Assembly (NCBI GenBank): GCA_028706695.1
Contig: JAQTVU010000021.1
Location: forward strand, 1-12,696
DNA length: 12,696 bases
Direction of reading: 5' to 3'
From: Mycobacterium sp.
Lineage (GTDB): Bacteria; Actinomycetota; Actinomycetes; Mycobacteriales; Mycobacteriaceae
The notes beneath the pieces were generated by a model. The model saw only the letters and a list, made by a program, of their open reading frames with translations. It was not told the DNA's origin and did not search any database. Positions 1 through 9,500 of this stretch are shown one piece after another. Position 1 is the stretch's first letter. Each line of letters begins with the position of its first letter. Position numbers and translations under genes: made by a program.

Positions 1-2296
1 CGTAGAAGTTGTACAGCAACGCGTCGAAGCTGGCATGGAACTTGTCGGCGATCTCGCCCGGCAGGGCTTCCCCGCCGACGGGCACGCGGCGCAGCGTTCG
101 CCACTGGCCAACGCCCGGCAATGACAGGAACAGGCCCAGCAGCGACGGCACGAAATGCATCGAGGTGATGCCTTCGCGGCGTAGCAGATCGGTCAGGTAT
201 GCGATGTCACGCAGCCCGTCCGGCCGCGGAATCACCAGGCGCGCACCGCAGACCAATGTGCCGAAGAGCTCGCCGATGGACACGTCGAAACCGGGCGAGG
301 CCACCTGCAGCAGCCGGTCGGTTTCGTCGACCCGGTACCGCGCACCGAACCACACGAAGTACTCGGCGATCGGTGCGTGCGGCACCGGAACGCCCTTGGG
401 CAACCCGGTCGAGCCCGAGGTGTAGATCAGGTAGGCGGTGTTGTCCGGGCCCAGCGGGCGCACCAGCTCATGGGGCGCCGGGTCGGCTGGGGAGTATCGC
501 TCCAAGCCGGTGACCGGTTCGCGCAGCACAAGTCCGGCGTCGGCGTCGCGCAGGACGAACGCCCGGCGGTCGTCGGGATAGGAGGGGTCGATGGGCAGGT
601 AGACCGCCCCGGCCTTGAGGATTCCCAGCGCCGTGGTCACCAGTTGGGGAGACTTGTCCAGCAGCACCGCCACGCGGTCCTCGGTGCCGATGCCCCGCTC
701 GATGAGCCAGTGCGCCAGCCGGTTTGCCTCGGCGTTGATCTCGTGGTAGCTGTACCGGCGGCCCTCATACACCACGGCGACGGCATCGGGAGACAGGTGC
801 GCGCGCTCGGTGACCAAGGCGGGCAGCGTGGTGGGCGGCGCGGCAAAGGTCGCACCGGTCGACGCGTCGTGCAGCCAGCCGGCGTCGGCGTCGCTCATCA
901 GCGCACATCGCCACAGCACGGTGTCGGGGTTGGCCAGCACGTCGTCCAGCAGCGCGGCGTAATGCTGCAGCAACTGCCGCACCAGCGGGCGGTCCAGGAT
1001 CTCGACCAGGTACTCGGCTTCGACCACCGCGCCGCCGTCAGCGCCGCCCAGCTCGATCATCAAACCCAGGGGCAGCTGGCTGAAATGCCCGCGCAACCCG
1101 CCGCGTTCGCAGCGCACGCCGGGTGGGCAGAAACCCGCGCCGTCGGGTTCGCGCATTCCGAAGCTGACTCGGGTCATCCGCTCGGCGCCGTGCCGCCGAT
1201 CCGGGTTGATCTGGCGCACCAGCCATTCCACGTCGACGCGCGTATGCGCGAACGCACCGGCGGCGGTGTCCCGCGTCTGCGCGAGCAGTTCCCGAAACGA
1301 CTGGCGCGGCTGCGGCCGCATCCGCAGGACGACGGTGTTGCCGTAGAAACCGATCACGTCGTCGGTGCCGGCGCCGCGGTTCAGCACGGGCGCGGCGACC
1401 AGGAAGTCGGTGGCGTGGGTGTAGCGGTGTATCAGCGCGCCGAATGCGGCCAGCAACACCATATATGGGGTGGCGCCCGTTTCCCGGGCCAGCGCCGCCG
1501 CCCGCGATACGGTGGCGGCCGACAGCCGCGCCGTCGCGCGTTGCGCGCGCCAGCTGGTCGGTACCGTCGACCCGTTCGGCCCGGGAAGCTCCAGGGGCTC
1601 GGGCAGGTCGGCGATCAGCGAGCGCCAATAGGCCATGTCCTCTTCGAGGTCCTCCTCGACGGTCGCGTCGGGCTGGCGGGGCACCGATGCGGCGGTGGCC
1701 ACGGCATCCGGGTCGGTGTAGGCGCGGGTGAGGTCGGCGAAGAAGGGAGCCCAGGAGCCGTCGTCCCAGGCGATGTGGTGGGCGGTGAGCAGCAGCATCA
1801 GCTCCTCGGCGGCCACCCGCACCACGGTGATCCGAAGCGGTGAGTCGTCGGCCAGAGCGAACGGGCGCCGGAAATCGCGCTGTGCCAGCACTGCCAGCCG
1901 CAGCCGCCGGGACTGTTCGGTGAGCCCGGACAGGTCATGCTCGGCCCAGCCCGGTCGCAGCCGGTCGCGGACGACCGGTTGCGGCTCACTGTCGCTGTCG
2001 ATCCGGTAGGTGGTGCGCAGGATCGGGTGGCGCGCGGCGACGGCATCCACCGCCCGGCGCAGGCGGGCCACATCGACGACGCCGAAGAGGCGGTAGGAGA
2101 CACAGACGTTGAGCAGCGCGCTGTCGGGGTCGACCGACTGGATGAACCACATTCGGCGCCGGCCATGCGACATCGCCGGGGGCGTGGTCACCGCGCCGTC
2201 CGCCGGGCGGGCGAGACCGCGTTCGGCGATCTTGCGGCGCAACAGCTTCAGGCGCTCTTCGTCGAGGCGGGCACCGCCGCCCGCTGTGTCAATCAC
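1..2296 (-). CDS. mbtE: MbtE, mycobactin NRPS (C-A part), 3' end cut by window edge
   Basis: Peptide synthetase that takes up a lysine unit (N6-hydroxylysine in the family) during mycobactin assembly. The reading frame is open from GTG at 2296 to the left edge, 765 codons; the M. tuberculosis protein is about 1,680 residues, so the rest of the A domain, the carrier domain and anything after are off-window. Condensation domain: first core motif around residues 42-53 and HHxxxD at His173, His174, Asp178 (HHIAWDDGS). Adenylation domain: ATP loop YTSGSTGLPKG at 625-635 and core A4 (FDVSIGELF). The GTG start overlaps the mbtD stop by 8 nt and has AGGG 8 nt upstream, so translation is probably coupled. 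No ATG is usable nearby: the one at 2304 is out of frame and closes after three codons. Sure of the family and gene; start moderately sure. Confidence 0.93.
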   Translation of the reverse strand, partial: MIDTAGGGARLDEERLKLLRRKIAERGLARPADGAVTTPPAMSHGRRRMWFIQSVDPDSALLNVCVSYRLFGVVDVARLRRAVDAVAARHPILRTTYRIDSDSEPQPVVRDRLRPGWAEHDLSGLTEQSRRLRLAVLAQRDFRRPFALADDSPLRITVVRVAAEELMLLLTAHHIAWDDGSWAPFFADLTRAYTDPDAVATAASVPRQPDATVEEDLEEDMAYWRSLIADLPEPLELPGPNGSTVPTSWRAQRATARLSAATVSRAAALARETGATPYMVLLAAFGALIHRYTHATDFLVAAPVLNRGAGTDDVIGFYGNTVVLRMRPQPRQSFRELLAQTRDTAAGAFAHTRVDVEWLVRQINPDRRHGAERMTRVSFGMREPDGAGFCPPGVRCERGGLRGHFSQLPLGLMIELGGADGGAVVEAEYLVEILDRPLVRQLLQHYAALLDDVLANPDTVLWRCALMSDADAGWLHDASTGATFAAPPTTLPALVTERAHLSPDAVAVVYEGRRYSYHEINAEANRLAHWLIERGIGTEDRVAVLLDKSPQLVTTALGILKAGAVYLPIDPSYPDDRRAFVLRDADAGLVLREPVTGLERYSPADPAPHELVRPLGPDNTAYLIYTSGSTGLPKGVPVPHAPIAEYFVWFGARYRVDETDRLLQVASPGFDVSIGELFGTLVCGARLVIPRPDGLRDIAYLTDLLRREGITSMHFVPSLLGLFLSLPGVGQWRTLRRVPVGGEALPGEIADKFHASFDALLYNFY

Positions 2297-5201
2297 GCGT
2301 GCATCCCTGCCTTTCCCACGGTGCCGCGGCCGGCGTCTCCGGCCGAAGTGCGTCGATCAGTTCCAAGCCGGTGATTCCGCCGAGCAGCCTGGCCAGCGGA
2401 ATCGAGCGGCCGACGCCGCGGCGCAGCCGTCTGCGTAAATCCAGCGCCAGCAGCGAATCCACGCCGAGGTCGATGAGAGCCGCGCTCATGTCCAGCGCCT
2501 GGGGGTCCGAAAGCCGCAGTGCCGCCGTGAGTTCGGCGCGCACCATCTCGCCGACGGTCGCATCGACCAGGCCCTCGGCGTCGGCGGCTGGGGCGCCTTG
2601 GCCGGCGAAGAACATCCGCAACCGGTGCGAGTCGGCGGCGAAGATCAGCGGATCGTCGGCGTGGTGACACAGGCTGGCGGTGATCGCCGCTTCGGGGTCC
2701 AGCTCTACCAGCCCGGACCGTTCCATCCGGGCGATCTCGTCGGCGGCGGCGATCGTCGTGGCCGGCCACAAGCCCCAGCGCACGGCCGTGCAGTCGCGCC
2801 CCTCGGCCCGCAACTGACCGGCGAGCACGTCGAGCGCCCGGTTGGCCGCCGCGTATCCGGCGTGCCCGTGGCCGCCCCACACCCCGGACACCGATGAGCA
2901 CAGCAGGAGGTGCGCGTCGCGCCGCAGCGGCCAGGCCTCGATCATGCGCTGCAGCCCATGCACTTTGGCGCCCCACATGGCGTCCATCTCGGCGCCGGTG
3001 AGCCGGTGGTGGGCGGCGAACGTCGCCACGCCGGCGGCGTGGATCAGCAGCGAGGCGCCGCCGCCGCCGGATGCGGCCACCGCCGCCGCCACCGCCCCCG
3101 GATCGGTGATGTCGCACATCGGGGCGTGCAATTCGACGTCGCGGCCAGCTGTGAGCTCATCGACGGTGTGGGGCCCGACGCCCCTGCGGCTCAACAGCAC
3201 CACCCGGCGGGCACCGTGTCGGATGCAGTGGCGGGCATACCGCAGGCCGATCCCGCCGTTGCCGCCGGTGATCACCACGTCGGTCAGCGCATCGAGTTGC
3301 CGCCGCGGCGGGAGTTGAGTGGGCTCCCGCAGCGCCCGGACATAGCGGCGCAGGGCGGCCGGGCCGCCGCGCAGCGCCACCTCGGTGTGGCCTTGGTCCA
3401 GCAGCGCGTCGATGCAGGCCGACGCGTCGTCGGCGCCGAAGTCGCGGTTGGGCAGGTCGAGATGGGCGAACGCGCAGTCGGGCAATTCGAAGCCGACGCT
3501 GCGGTGCGCGGCGGCCAGCGCCGCCTGCGGGCCCAATCGCTCCCCGGGCAGGACGCGCTCGGCGCCCAAGGTGATCAGCCAGACCCGCCGGCAGCGCGGA
3601 CCCACCGACGTCGGGTAGTCGAGCCGCGGCGCCGGCTCGGCGGCGCCCGGTGGAACGTACAGGGTGATCTCGGCGTCATCGGGGGCGACCAGCCGGCAAT
3701 CGCGACGGGATCCGATCGCGAGCGTCAGCTGCCGGACCAGCGGGCCGGGCTCGGGCGCGACAAGGGCGACACCGGCGATGTCATTCCGCCGGCCGCTCAC
3801 CGTGACCCGGTGCGGCTGCCACTGTTCGACCGCGACGGTGATGGCAGGCCGCTCGCGGTCGTCGCGCAGGGGTCCGGTCATGGCCCACAGATGTACGGGG
3901 CGCATCGGTGCGTTGGGAAAGCCGGGCAAGGTGGGCCCGGGCACCACACCGACGACGTCGGCCCAGCGGTGCCCGGGGTCGGCCACCGCGGCGGCGGCGA
4001 TGTTGGCCGAAAGGTGTTCGGCCAGCGGCTCGTCGCGCCGCCCGGAGCCGACGACCAGCGCCCCGTGCAGCTGGTCGGTCAGCGCGTACACCAGCGATGG
4101 GTGTGCCGACATCTCGATGAACGCGCCGACCCCGCGCCGCGCGGCCGCGGCGACGGCCCGGTCGAACCGCACCGTGTTGCGCAGGTTGTCATACCAGTAT
4201 CCGGTGAAGTCGGTGCCGGGCGCCACGACGCCGCCGCGCGCCGAACCGATGACCTCCACCGGGGTGTCGGCGAACGTCGAGACCGGCAGCAGCGCCTCCA
4301 GCGTGCCGCGCAGGGGTTGCAGCGCGCTGGTGTGGGCGGGGAATGCGACGTCGATCTCCCGGACGAACAGGCCACACCCCTCGGCGCGCTTCACGAAGCC
4401 GCACACGGCGGCTCGCTGGCCCGACACCACCGTCGAGGAATCGGAGTTGACCACCGCCACCTCGAGCCAGCCGGGTGTCTCGCCGATCAACCGTTGGGCT
4501 TCGGCGATGCCGGCGCCCAGGGCGGCCATGCCGTAGGGCCCCGCCAGCCGTTCGACGACCTCGGCCCGCGCGCCGAGGACGGCAACCGCGTCGGCCAGGC
4601 GCAGGCTGCCCGCGACATAGGCGGCCGCCACCTCACCGAGGCTGTGTCCCACGACGGTGTCGGGACGGATCCCGCAGGACCGCCACACCCGCGCCAGGCC
4701 GGCGGCGTGGGTGAACAGCGCGGCCTGGACGTCGATCTGCGACCACTGCCGCGGCGGGCCGTCGATCAGGTACTCCAGTGGCGACGGCAGCCCGGCCGTC
4801 GTGAACGCCCGCGCGCAACGGTCGGCCTCGGCCCGATAGGCACCGAGTCGGCGATACGCCTCGGCGCCCATCATCGGCCACTGGCTGCCCTGGCCGGGAA
4901 AGACGAACGCGATTCGTGGCGCCGCCGTTTCCGAAGACCGCGCCACTAGCGGGTGCTCGTCGCCGTCGGCCAGCGCGGCGAGGGCCGCGGTCAGCTCCGC
5001 GCGGTCGGCCGCGCGCACCACCGCGCGGTGCCGGCGCACCCGCCGGGTGCGCAACACCGTCCCCGCGACCGCGGTTACCGGCGTCTCCGGGTTGCGGCGC
5101 AGATAGCCGGCGATCGCGGCCGCATCCTGCCCGATCAAATCCTGCTCGTGCGCGCTGAGCAACACCGGCACTCGGTGGTCGGGAAGCGCGTGGGCCGGCA
5201 T
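2289..5201 (-). CDS. mbtD: MbtD, polyketide synthase AT-KR-ACP
   Basis: Works with the separate ketosynthase MbtC to make the beta-hydroxyacyl unit of mycobactin. 970 residues from ATG 5201. Order: a KS-to-AT linker (about 10-60); acyltransferase with FPGQGSQ at 101-107, nucleophile Ser187 in GHSLGE, Arg212 as probable carboxylate binder and catalytic His290 in FPAH; KR structural subdomain (about 460-625); ketoreductase with NADPH loop TGGNGGIG at 645-652, Lys746, SSVSG at 769-773, Tyr783 and Asn787; carrier with phosphopantetheine Ser916 in GVDSL. Arg212 fits a malonyl-type extender. Start: the frame is open up to 5318, but that part lies inside mbtC; ATG 5201 forms a TGATG 1-nt overlap with the mbtC stop and gives the N-terminus known from M. 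tuberculosis MbtD. Near the usual length of about 1,000. Confidence 0.95.
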   Translation of the reverse strand: MPAHALPDHRVPVLLSAHEQDLIGQDAAAIAGYLRRNPETPVTAVAGTVLRTRRVRRHRAVVRAADRAELTAALAALADGDEHPLVARSSETAAPRIAFVFPGQGSQWPMMGAEAYRRLGAYRAEADRCARAFTTAGLPSPLEYLIDGPPRQWSQIDVQAALFTHAAGLARVWRSCGIRPDTVVGHSLGEVAAAYVAGSLRLADAVAVLGARAEVVERLAGPYGMAALGAGIAEAQRLIGETPGWLEVAVVNSDSSTVVSGQRAAVCGFVKRAEGCGLFVREIDVAFPAHTSALQPLRGTLEALLPVSTFADTPVEVIGSARGGVVAPGTDFTGYWYDNLRNTVRFDRAVAAAARRGVGAFIEMSAHPSLVYALTDQLHGALVVGSGRRDEPLAEHLSANIAAAAVADPGHRWADVVGVVPGPTLPGFPNAPMRPVHLWAMTGPLRDDRERPAITVAVEQWQPHRVTVSGRRNDIAGVALVAPEPGPLVRQLTLAIGSRRDCRLVAPDDAEITLYVPPGAAEPAPRLDYPTSVGPRCRRVWLITLGAERVLPGERLGPQAALAAAHRSVGFELPDCAFAHLDLPNRDFGADDASACIDALLDQGHTEVALRGGPAALRRYVRALREPTQLPPRRQLDALTDVVITGGNGGIGLRYARHCIRHGARRVVLLSRRGVGPHTVDELTAGRDVELHAPMCDITDPGAVAAAVAASGGGGASLLIHAAGVATFAAHHRLTGAEMDAMWGAKVHGLQRMIEAWPLRRDAHLLLCSSVSGVWGGHGHAGYAAANRALDVLAGQLRAEGRDCTAVRWGLWPATTIAAADEIARMERSGLVELDPEAAITASLCHHADDPLIFAADSHRLRMFFAGQGAPAADAEGLVDATVGEMVRAELTAALRLSDPQALDMSAALIDLGVDSLLALDLRRRLRRGVGRSIPLARLLGGITGLELIDALRPETPAAAPWERQGCTRD

Positions 5202-6535
5202 CAGGCGGCACCCGCTTCCGGCCGGCCGCTGTCCACGGCAACGATCACGTGCGCGTTGGTGCCGCTCATGCCGAACGCCGATGCCGCGGCGATACGGCGG
5301 CCGTTTTCCGCCGGCCATGGCGTCAACTCCCGCGCCAGCCGCAAGCCCTGCGTATTCCAGTCGATGGCGGTGCTGGCCTCGTCGGCGTGCAAGGTGGGCG
5401 GCACCGCGCCGCGTTCGGCCGCGACCAGCACTTTGGCCAGGCCCAGCGCCCCGGCGGCGGCCTGCGCGTGCCCCAGGTTGGACTTCACCGACCCCAGCAG
5501 GGCGCCGCGGCCGGGTTGGGTTGCCCCGTACGTCGCTGCGAGGGAACGTAATTCGGTGCCGTCACCGAGCCGTGTTCCGGTGCCGTGCCCTTCGACCATC
5601 CCGACGTCTTCGGGCCGCACCCCGGCCTGCGCCATGGCACGACCGAACAGGCGGCGCTGCGCCGGGCCGCTGGGTGCGGTCAGTCCGGCGCTGCGGCCGT
5701 CCTGGTTGACGGCGCTGGCGCGCACCCGGGCCAGGATCCGCCGGCCGTCGCGCCGCGCGGCCGATTCGCGCTGCAGCACGAACATCGCGGCGCCCTCGGC
5801 CCACACCGTGCCGCTGGCATGGGCGGTGAACGGCCGGCAGTGCCCGTCGTCGGACAGCGCGTGCTGCTTGGAGAACTCCACGAAGAAGCCCGGCGAGCCC
5901 ATCACGCACACGCCGCCGGTCAGCGCCAGGTCGCAATCGCCGGCCCGGATCGACTGCACCGCAAGGTGGAAGGCGGCCAACGCCGAGGCGCAGGAGGCGT
6001 CGATGGTCAACGCGGGCCCGGCCAACCCGAGCGTGTAGGCGATTCGGCCGGAGATCACGCCCAGGGCCGTGCCGGTGATCAGATGACCGCTATGGTGGGA
6101 GAACTCGGCCATTTCGGGTCCGTACCCGGTGACCGAGGCGCCGATGTAGCAACCGGCGTCGTGCCCGGCGAGGTCGTCGGGGTTGATGCCGCTGTTCTCC
6201 AGCGCCCGCCAGGCGACCCGCAGGGCGACGCGTTGCTGGGGATCCATCGCGATCGCCTCCCGCGGTGAGATGCCGAAGAAGACCGGGTCGAATGCGGTTG
6301 CCCCGGGAAGAAAGCCACCCGAGTCGTGGATCGGCTTGAAGCCCTCGCGGCGGGACCCGGCGAGCAGTTCGCGGATGGGCCAGCCGCGGTCGGTGGGGAA
6401 CGGGACCAACGCTTCGCGCCGTTGCGACAACAACTCCCAATACCCGTCGGCGGTGTCGACTCCACCCGGCGCCTCGAGCGCCATGCCGATCACGACGACC
6501 GGGTCGGCGGCCGCTCCCGCTTGGCCGTCAGACAT
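5201..6535 (-). CDS. mbtC: MbtC, stand-alone polyketide ketosynthase
   Basis: Beta-ketoacyl synthase that extends the acyl chain with the unit held on the MbtD carrier. 444 residues, the length I recall for M. tuberculosis MbtC. The Cys-His-His triad is complete: Cys182 in DASCASALAAFH, His317 in VEGHGTGT (the usual form is EAHGTGT) and His356 in KSNLGHAQAAAG, with the closing SAFGMSGTNAHV at 419-430. The protein stops just after this, so it has no AT or carrier; those are on MbtD. ATG 6535 lies 36 nt after the mbtB stop. The ribosome site is poor (GAAGTGA about 7 nt upstream), but the Met-Ser-Asp opening agrees with known MbtC and the next in-frame Met is residue 18, within the first KS strand. 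Co-transcribed with mbtB and mbtD. Confidence 0.95.
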   Translation of the reverse strand: MSDGQAGAAADPVVVIGMALEAPGGVDTADGYWELLSQRREALVPFPTDRGWPIRELLAGSRREGFKPIHDSGGFLPGATAFDPVFFGISPREAIAMDPQQRVALRVAWRALENSGINPDDLAGHDAGCYIGASVTGYGPEMAEFSHHSGHLITGTALGVISGRIAYTLGLAGPALTIDASCASALAAFHLAVQSIRAGDCDLALTGGVCVMGSPGFFVEFSKQHALSDDGHCRPFTAHASGTVWAEGAAMFVLQRESAARRDGRRILARVRASAVNQDGRSAGLTAPSGPAQRRLFGRAMAQAGVRPEDVGMVEGHGTGTRLGDGTELRSLAATYGATQPGRGALLGSVKSNLGHAQAAAGALGLAKVLVAAERGAVPPTLHADEASTAIDWNTQGLRLARELTPWPAENGRRIAAASAFGMSGTNAHVIVAVDSGRPEAGAA

Positions 6536-6571
6536 GGGCAGTCACTTCGCGCCGCGTCGGCTGCCGCCCGG

Positions 6572-9500
6572 TCATTGCGCTGCTTCCGCTTTCGCCACCT
6601 CGGCCAGTACCGAGCCGGCGTCCAAGTCGGTGACTTCCAGATACAGCTCGGCCACCCGATCCAGCCGGCGGTTGTCGTGCTCACGGCCGCTGAGCAGCCG
6701 GGCCAGCGCCGACACGGTGCGGGCGGCGAAGATGTCGGCGACGCGGGCCTCGGGGACGTCCAGCCCGGTGCGGATCCGCGCGACCGCCCGGGTGGCCAGC
6801 ACAGAATCCCCGCCGAGCGCAAAGAAGTCGTCGTCGACGCCGACGCGTTCCCGGTCCAGACACAGCAGCTCGGCGACGATCGCGGTGAGCGCCGATTCCA
6901 GCGCTCGTGCCGGCGGGCGATAGCCGCGACGGTCCGATCCGGACACCGCCGCGGCAAGCCGGCCGGCCACGGCACGCCGGTCGATCTTGCCGCCGTCGGT
7001 GCAGGGGACGCGCTCGGCCGACAATATCTGCTGTGGGACCATATGCGCGGGAAGGAGATCGGCGAGCGCCTCGCGAATCCGGTGCACGCTCGGGCCCGCA
7101 TCCTCAAGGCGGACCAGCGCGGCCAGCACGTCGGCGCCGCCGGGTCCCGGCACCAAAGCGGCGACCGCCGCCCGCACCCCGGGCACGCGCCGCAGGGCGG
7201 CCTCGATCTCGCCGAGCTCGACGCGATACCCGCCGACCTTGACCCGGTGATCGGTGCGGCCGACGAACTCGAGCGTGCCGTCGGGCCAGTAGCGGGCCAG
7301 ATCACCGGTGCGATACCAGGTCCGGCCGTCGTGGGGGACGAAGCGCTGCGCGGTCAGCTCGGGGTGGCCGCGGTAGCCCCGCGCGATGCCGCGACCGGAC
7401 ACCCACAGCTCGCCGGCCACCCAGTCGGGGCAGTCGGCGCCGGTGTCATCGACGACGCGGCAGGCGATGTTGGGCAACGGCCTGCCGTAGGGCACCGCGG
7501 TCTGCCCGGCCGGAAGTTCCGCACCGACGTCGGAAATCGTTGCGTGGACGGCGGTTTCGGTGGCACCACCGAGCCCGGCGAACCGCAGCCCGGGGGCCTC
7601 TTCCCGGAGGCGGCGGGCCAGGCCGGGCCGGACCCAGTCGCCGCCGGTGGGCACCGCCCGCAGCGACGACAGCCGCCCGTGGCCCACTTCGGCCAGCATC
7701 TCCAGCCAGCCCGGCAGGAAGTTGAGCACGGTGACCCGGTGGGTGTGGATGAGCCGGGCCCAGGCGTCGGGGTCGCGGCGCTGCGCTTCGTCGACCACCA
7801 CGATCGCCCCGCCGGCCCGCAGCGTGGCGAAGATGTCCAGCACCGACATGTCGCATTCCAGCGTCGAGAGGGCCAGGCAGCGGTCGGCGGGGCACAGGCC
7901 GAAGTGGCGGGTGAGGAATTCCACCGTGTTCATCGCGGCGTCGTGGGTCATCTCCACGCCTTTGGGCTCCCCGGTGGAGCCGGAGGTGAACAACACGTAG
8001 GCCAGCGCGGCGGGATCGGTGTCGGCCGGCCGCGCCGCGGGTGGCGTGCCGCGAAGCACGTCGGCGATCGCCAATCCCGGTACCGGCAACGGTCGCTGCC
8101 GGCCGCCGCACAGCAAAGCGATGCGCGCGCCGCCGGTGTCGACGATGCGCCGGGCGCGGTCGCCCGGCTGGTCGACCCCGATCGGCAGGTACACGGCACC
8201 GGCGGCCAGGATGCCCAGCAGCGCCGGCACCTGCTCGGCGGTTTTCGGGCCCGCCACCGCGACCGTGTCGCCGGCGCCGATGCCGGCCGCCCGCAACGCC
8301 GCGGTCACCGCCAATGCCTGGTCGCGCAGCTGCGCATAGCTCAGGTCGCCGGAGCCGGCGAACACGGCCGGCGCGTCGGGGCTCAGGGCGGCCCGGCGGA
8401 AGAACCCGTCGTGCAGCGTCTCGCCGCTGGGCTCGGCGGTGCGGCCGTTGGCGGCGTCGCGCGCCGCGCGCTGTGCGGCCGGCAGCGGCGACGGGCCGGG
8501 CAGCTCCCAAGCGTGCTCGCAACCGGCCAGGCCGAGCAGTTCGTCGATGTGATGGGCGAACATCGCGTCGATGACCCCGGGCGCGAAGTAATCCTCGCGC
8601 ACGTCCCAGTTCAGCAGCACTCCGCGGTCGAACTCGGTGACCTGAGCGTCCAGCAGCACCTGGGGTCCCTGGGAGACGATCCATGCGGGGGCCCCGAATT
8701 GCCCGGTGATGTCGGGGCCGAACAGGTCGCCGAGGCCGAGCGCGCTGGTGAAGACGACCGGCGCCCCCACCTGGGTACCCCGGTGGCGGCTGAGGTCGCG
8801 CAACACCGCCAGCCCGGGATGGGCCGAATGGGCGGCGGCGCACCGCATGGCGTCCTGGACCGCCCGCGCCCGCGCCGCCGGGGTGTGCGCGCCGGTCAGG
8901 TCGATGTCGAGCAGCAGCGTGGAGGTGAAGTCGCCGACCAGCGAGTCGACGTCGGGGTGCAGCGCCCGGCGCTCGAACAGCGGCACGTTGAGCAGGAACC
9001 GTGGGCCGGCCGACCAGCGCGCCAGGGCGTGGGCGAACGCCGCGGCCAGCGTCATCGCCGGGGTGATGCCGCGCGCCCGGGCGCGGTTGAACAGGGCGTC
9101 GCGGGTCGCCGGGTCCAGCCAGTGCCAGCGCCGCGCGCTGCGGTGCGGGTCCCCGCCGCGGGCCGCCGGCAGCGCCGGCGGGTCCGGCAGCTGCGGGATG
9201 CGCTGCGCCCACCACCGGCGGTCGGTGTCGCGGGCCGGGTCGGGCCGCGCGTCCGCGCGCGCGACGGCCTGCCGGTATTCCCGGTAGGTGTAGCGCAGTT
9301 CGGGCAGGTGCCGGCCCAGATACAGCGCGGCCAGGTCGGCCATCAGGGTGCGGTAGCTCATGGCGTCGGCGGCCTGCATGTCCAGGTCGACGTGCAGCCG
9401 CGAACGCCCGCCGGGCAGCAGCGTCAACGCCAGTTCGAGCACGGCGCCGTCGAGTTGCTGGTGTGACTTGGCCTCGCGGATGGCGGCCAGCCGCCGCTCG

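Noticed and set aside
377..1843. Open frame of 488 codons on the plus strand opposite mbtE
   Set aside because: The opposite strand reads without a break as a condensation-adenylation protein; the plus-strand product is low-complexity.
3050..3110. Run of repeated GCC/CGG triplets in mbtD
   Set aside because: In frame it encodes an Ala/Gly-rich loop of the ketoreductase; no regular repeat unit or array.
2910..4949. Open frame of 679 codons on the plus strand opposite mbtD
   Set aside because: Same kind of antisense shadow; no ribosome site or domain, and the opposite strand encodes an intact AT-KR-ACP protein.
5202..5318. 39-codon upstream extension of mbtD
   Set aside because: It lies inside the mbtC C-terminal coding region and has no similarity to the family; ATG 5201 matches the known N-terminus and the coupled TGATG.
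6326..9466. Open frame of 1,046 codons on the plus strand, opposite mbtC and mbtB
   Set aside because: It is an antisense shadow: low-complexity Gly/Arg/Ala/Gln-rich translation with no known motif, produced by the high-GC third positions of the real genes, which show complete catalytic motifs.
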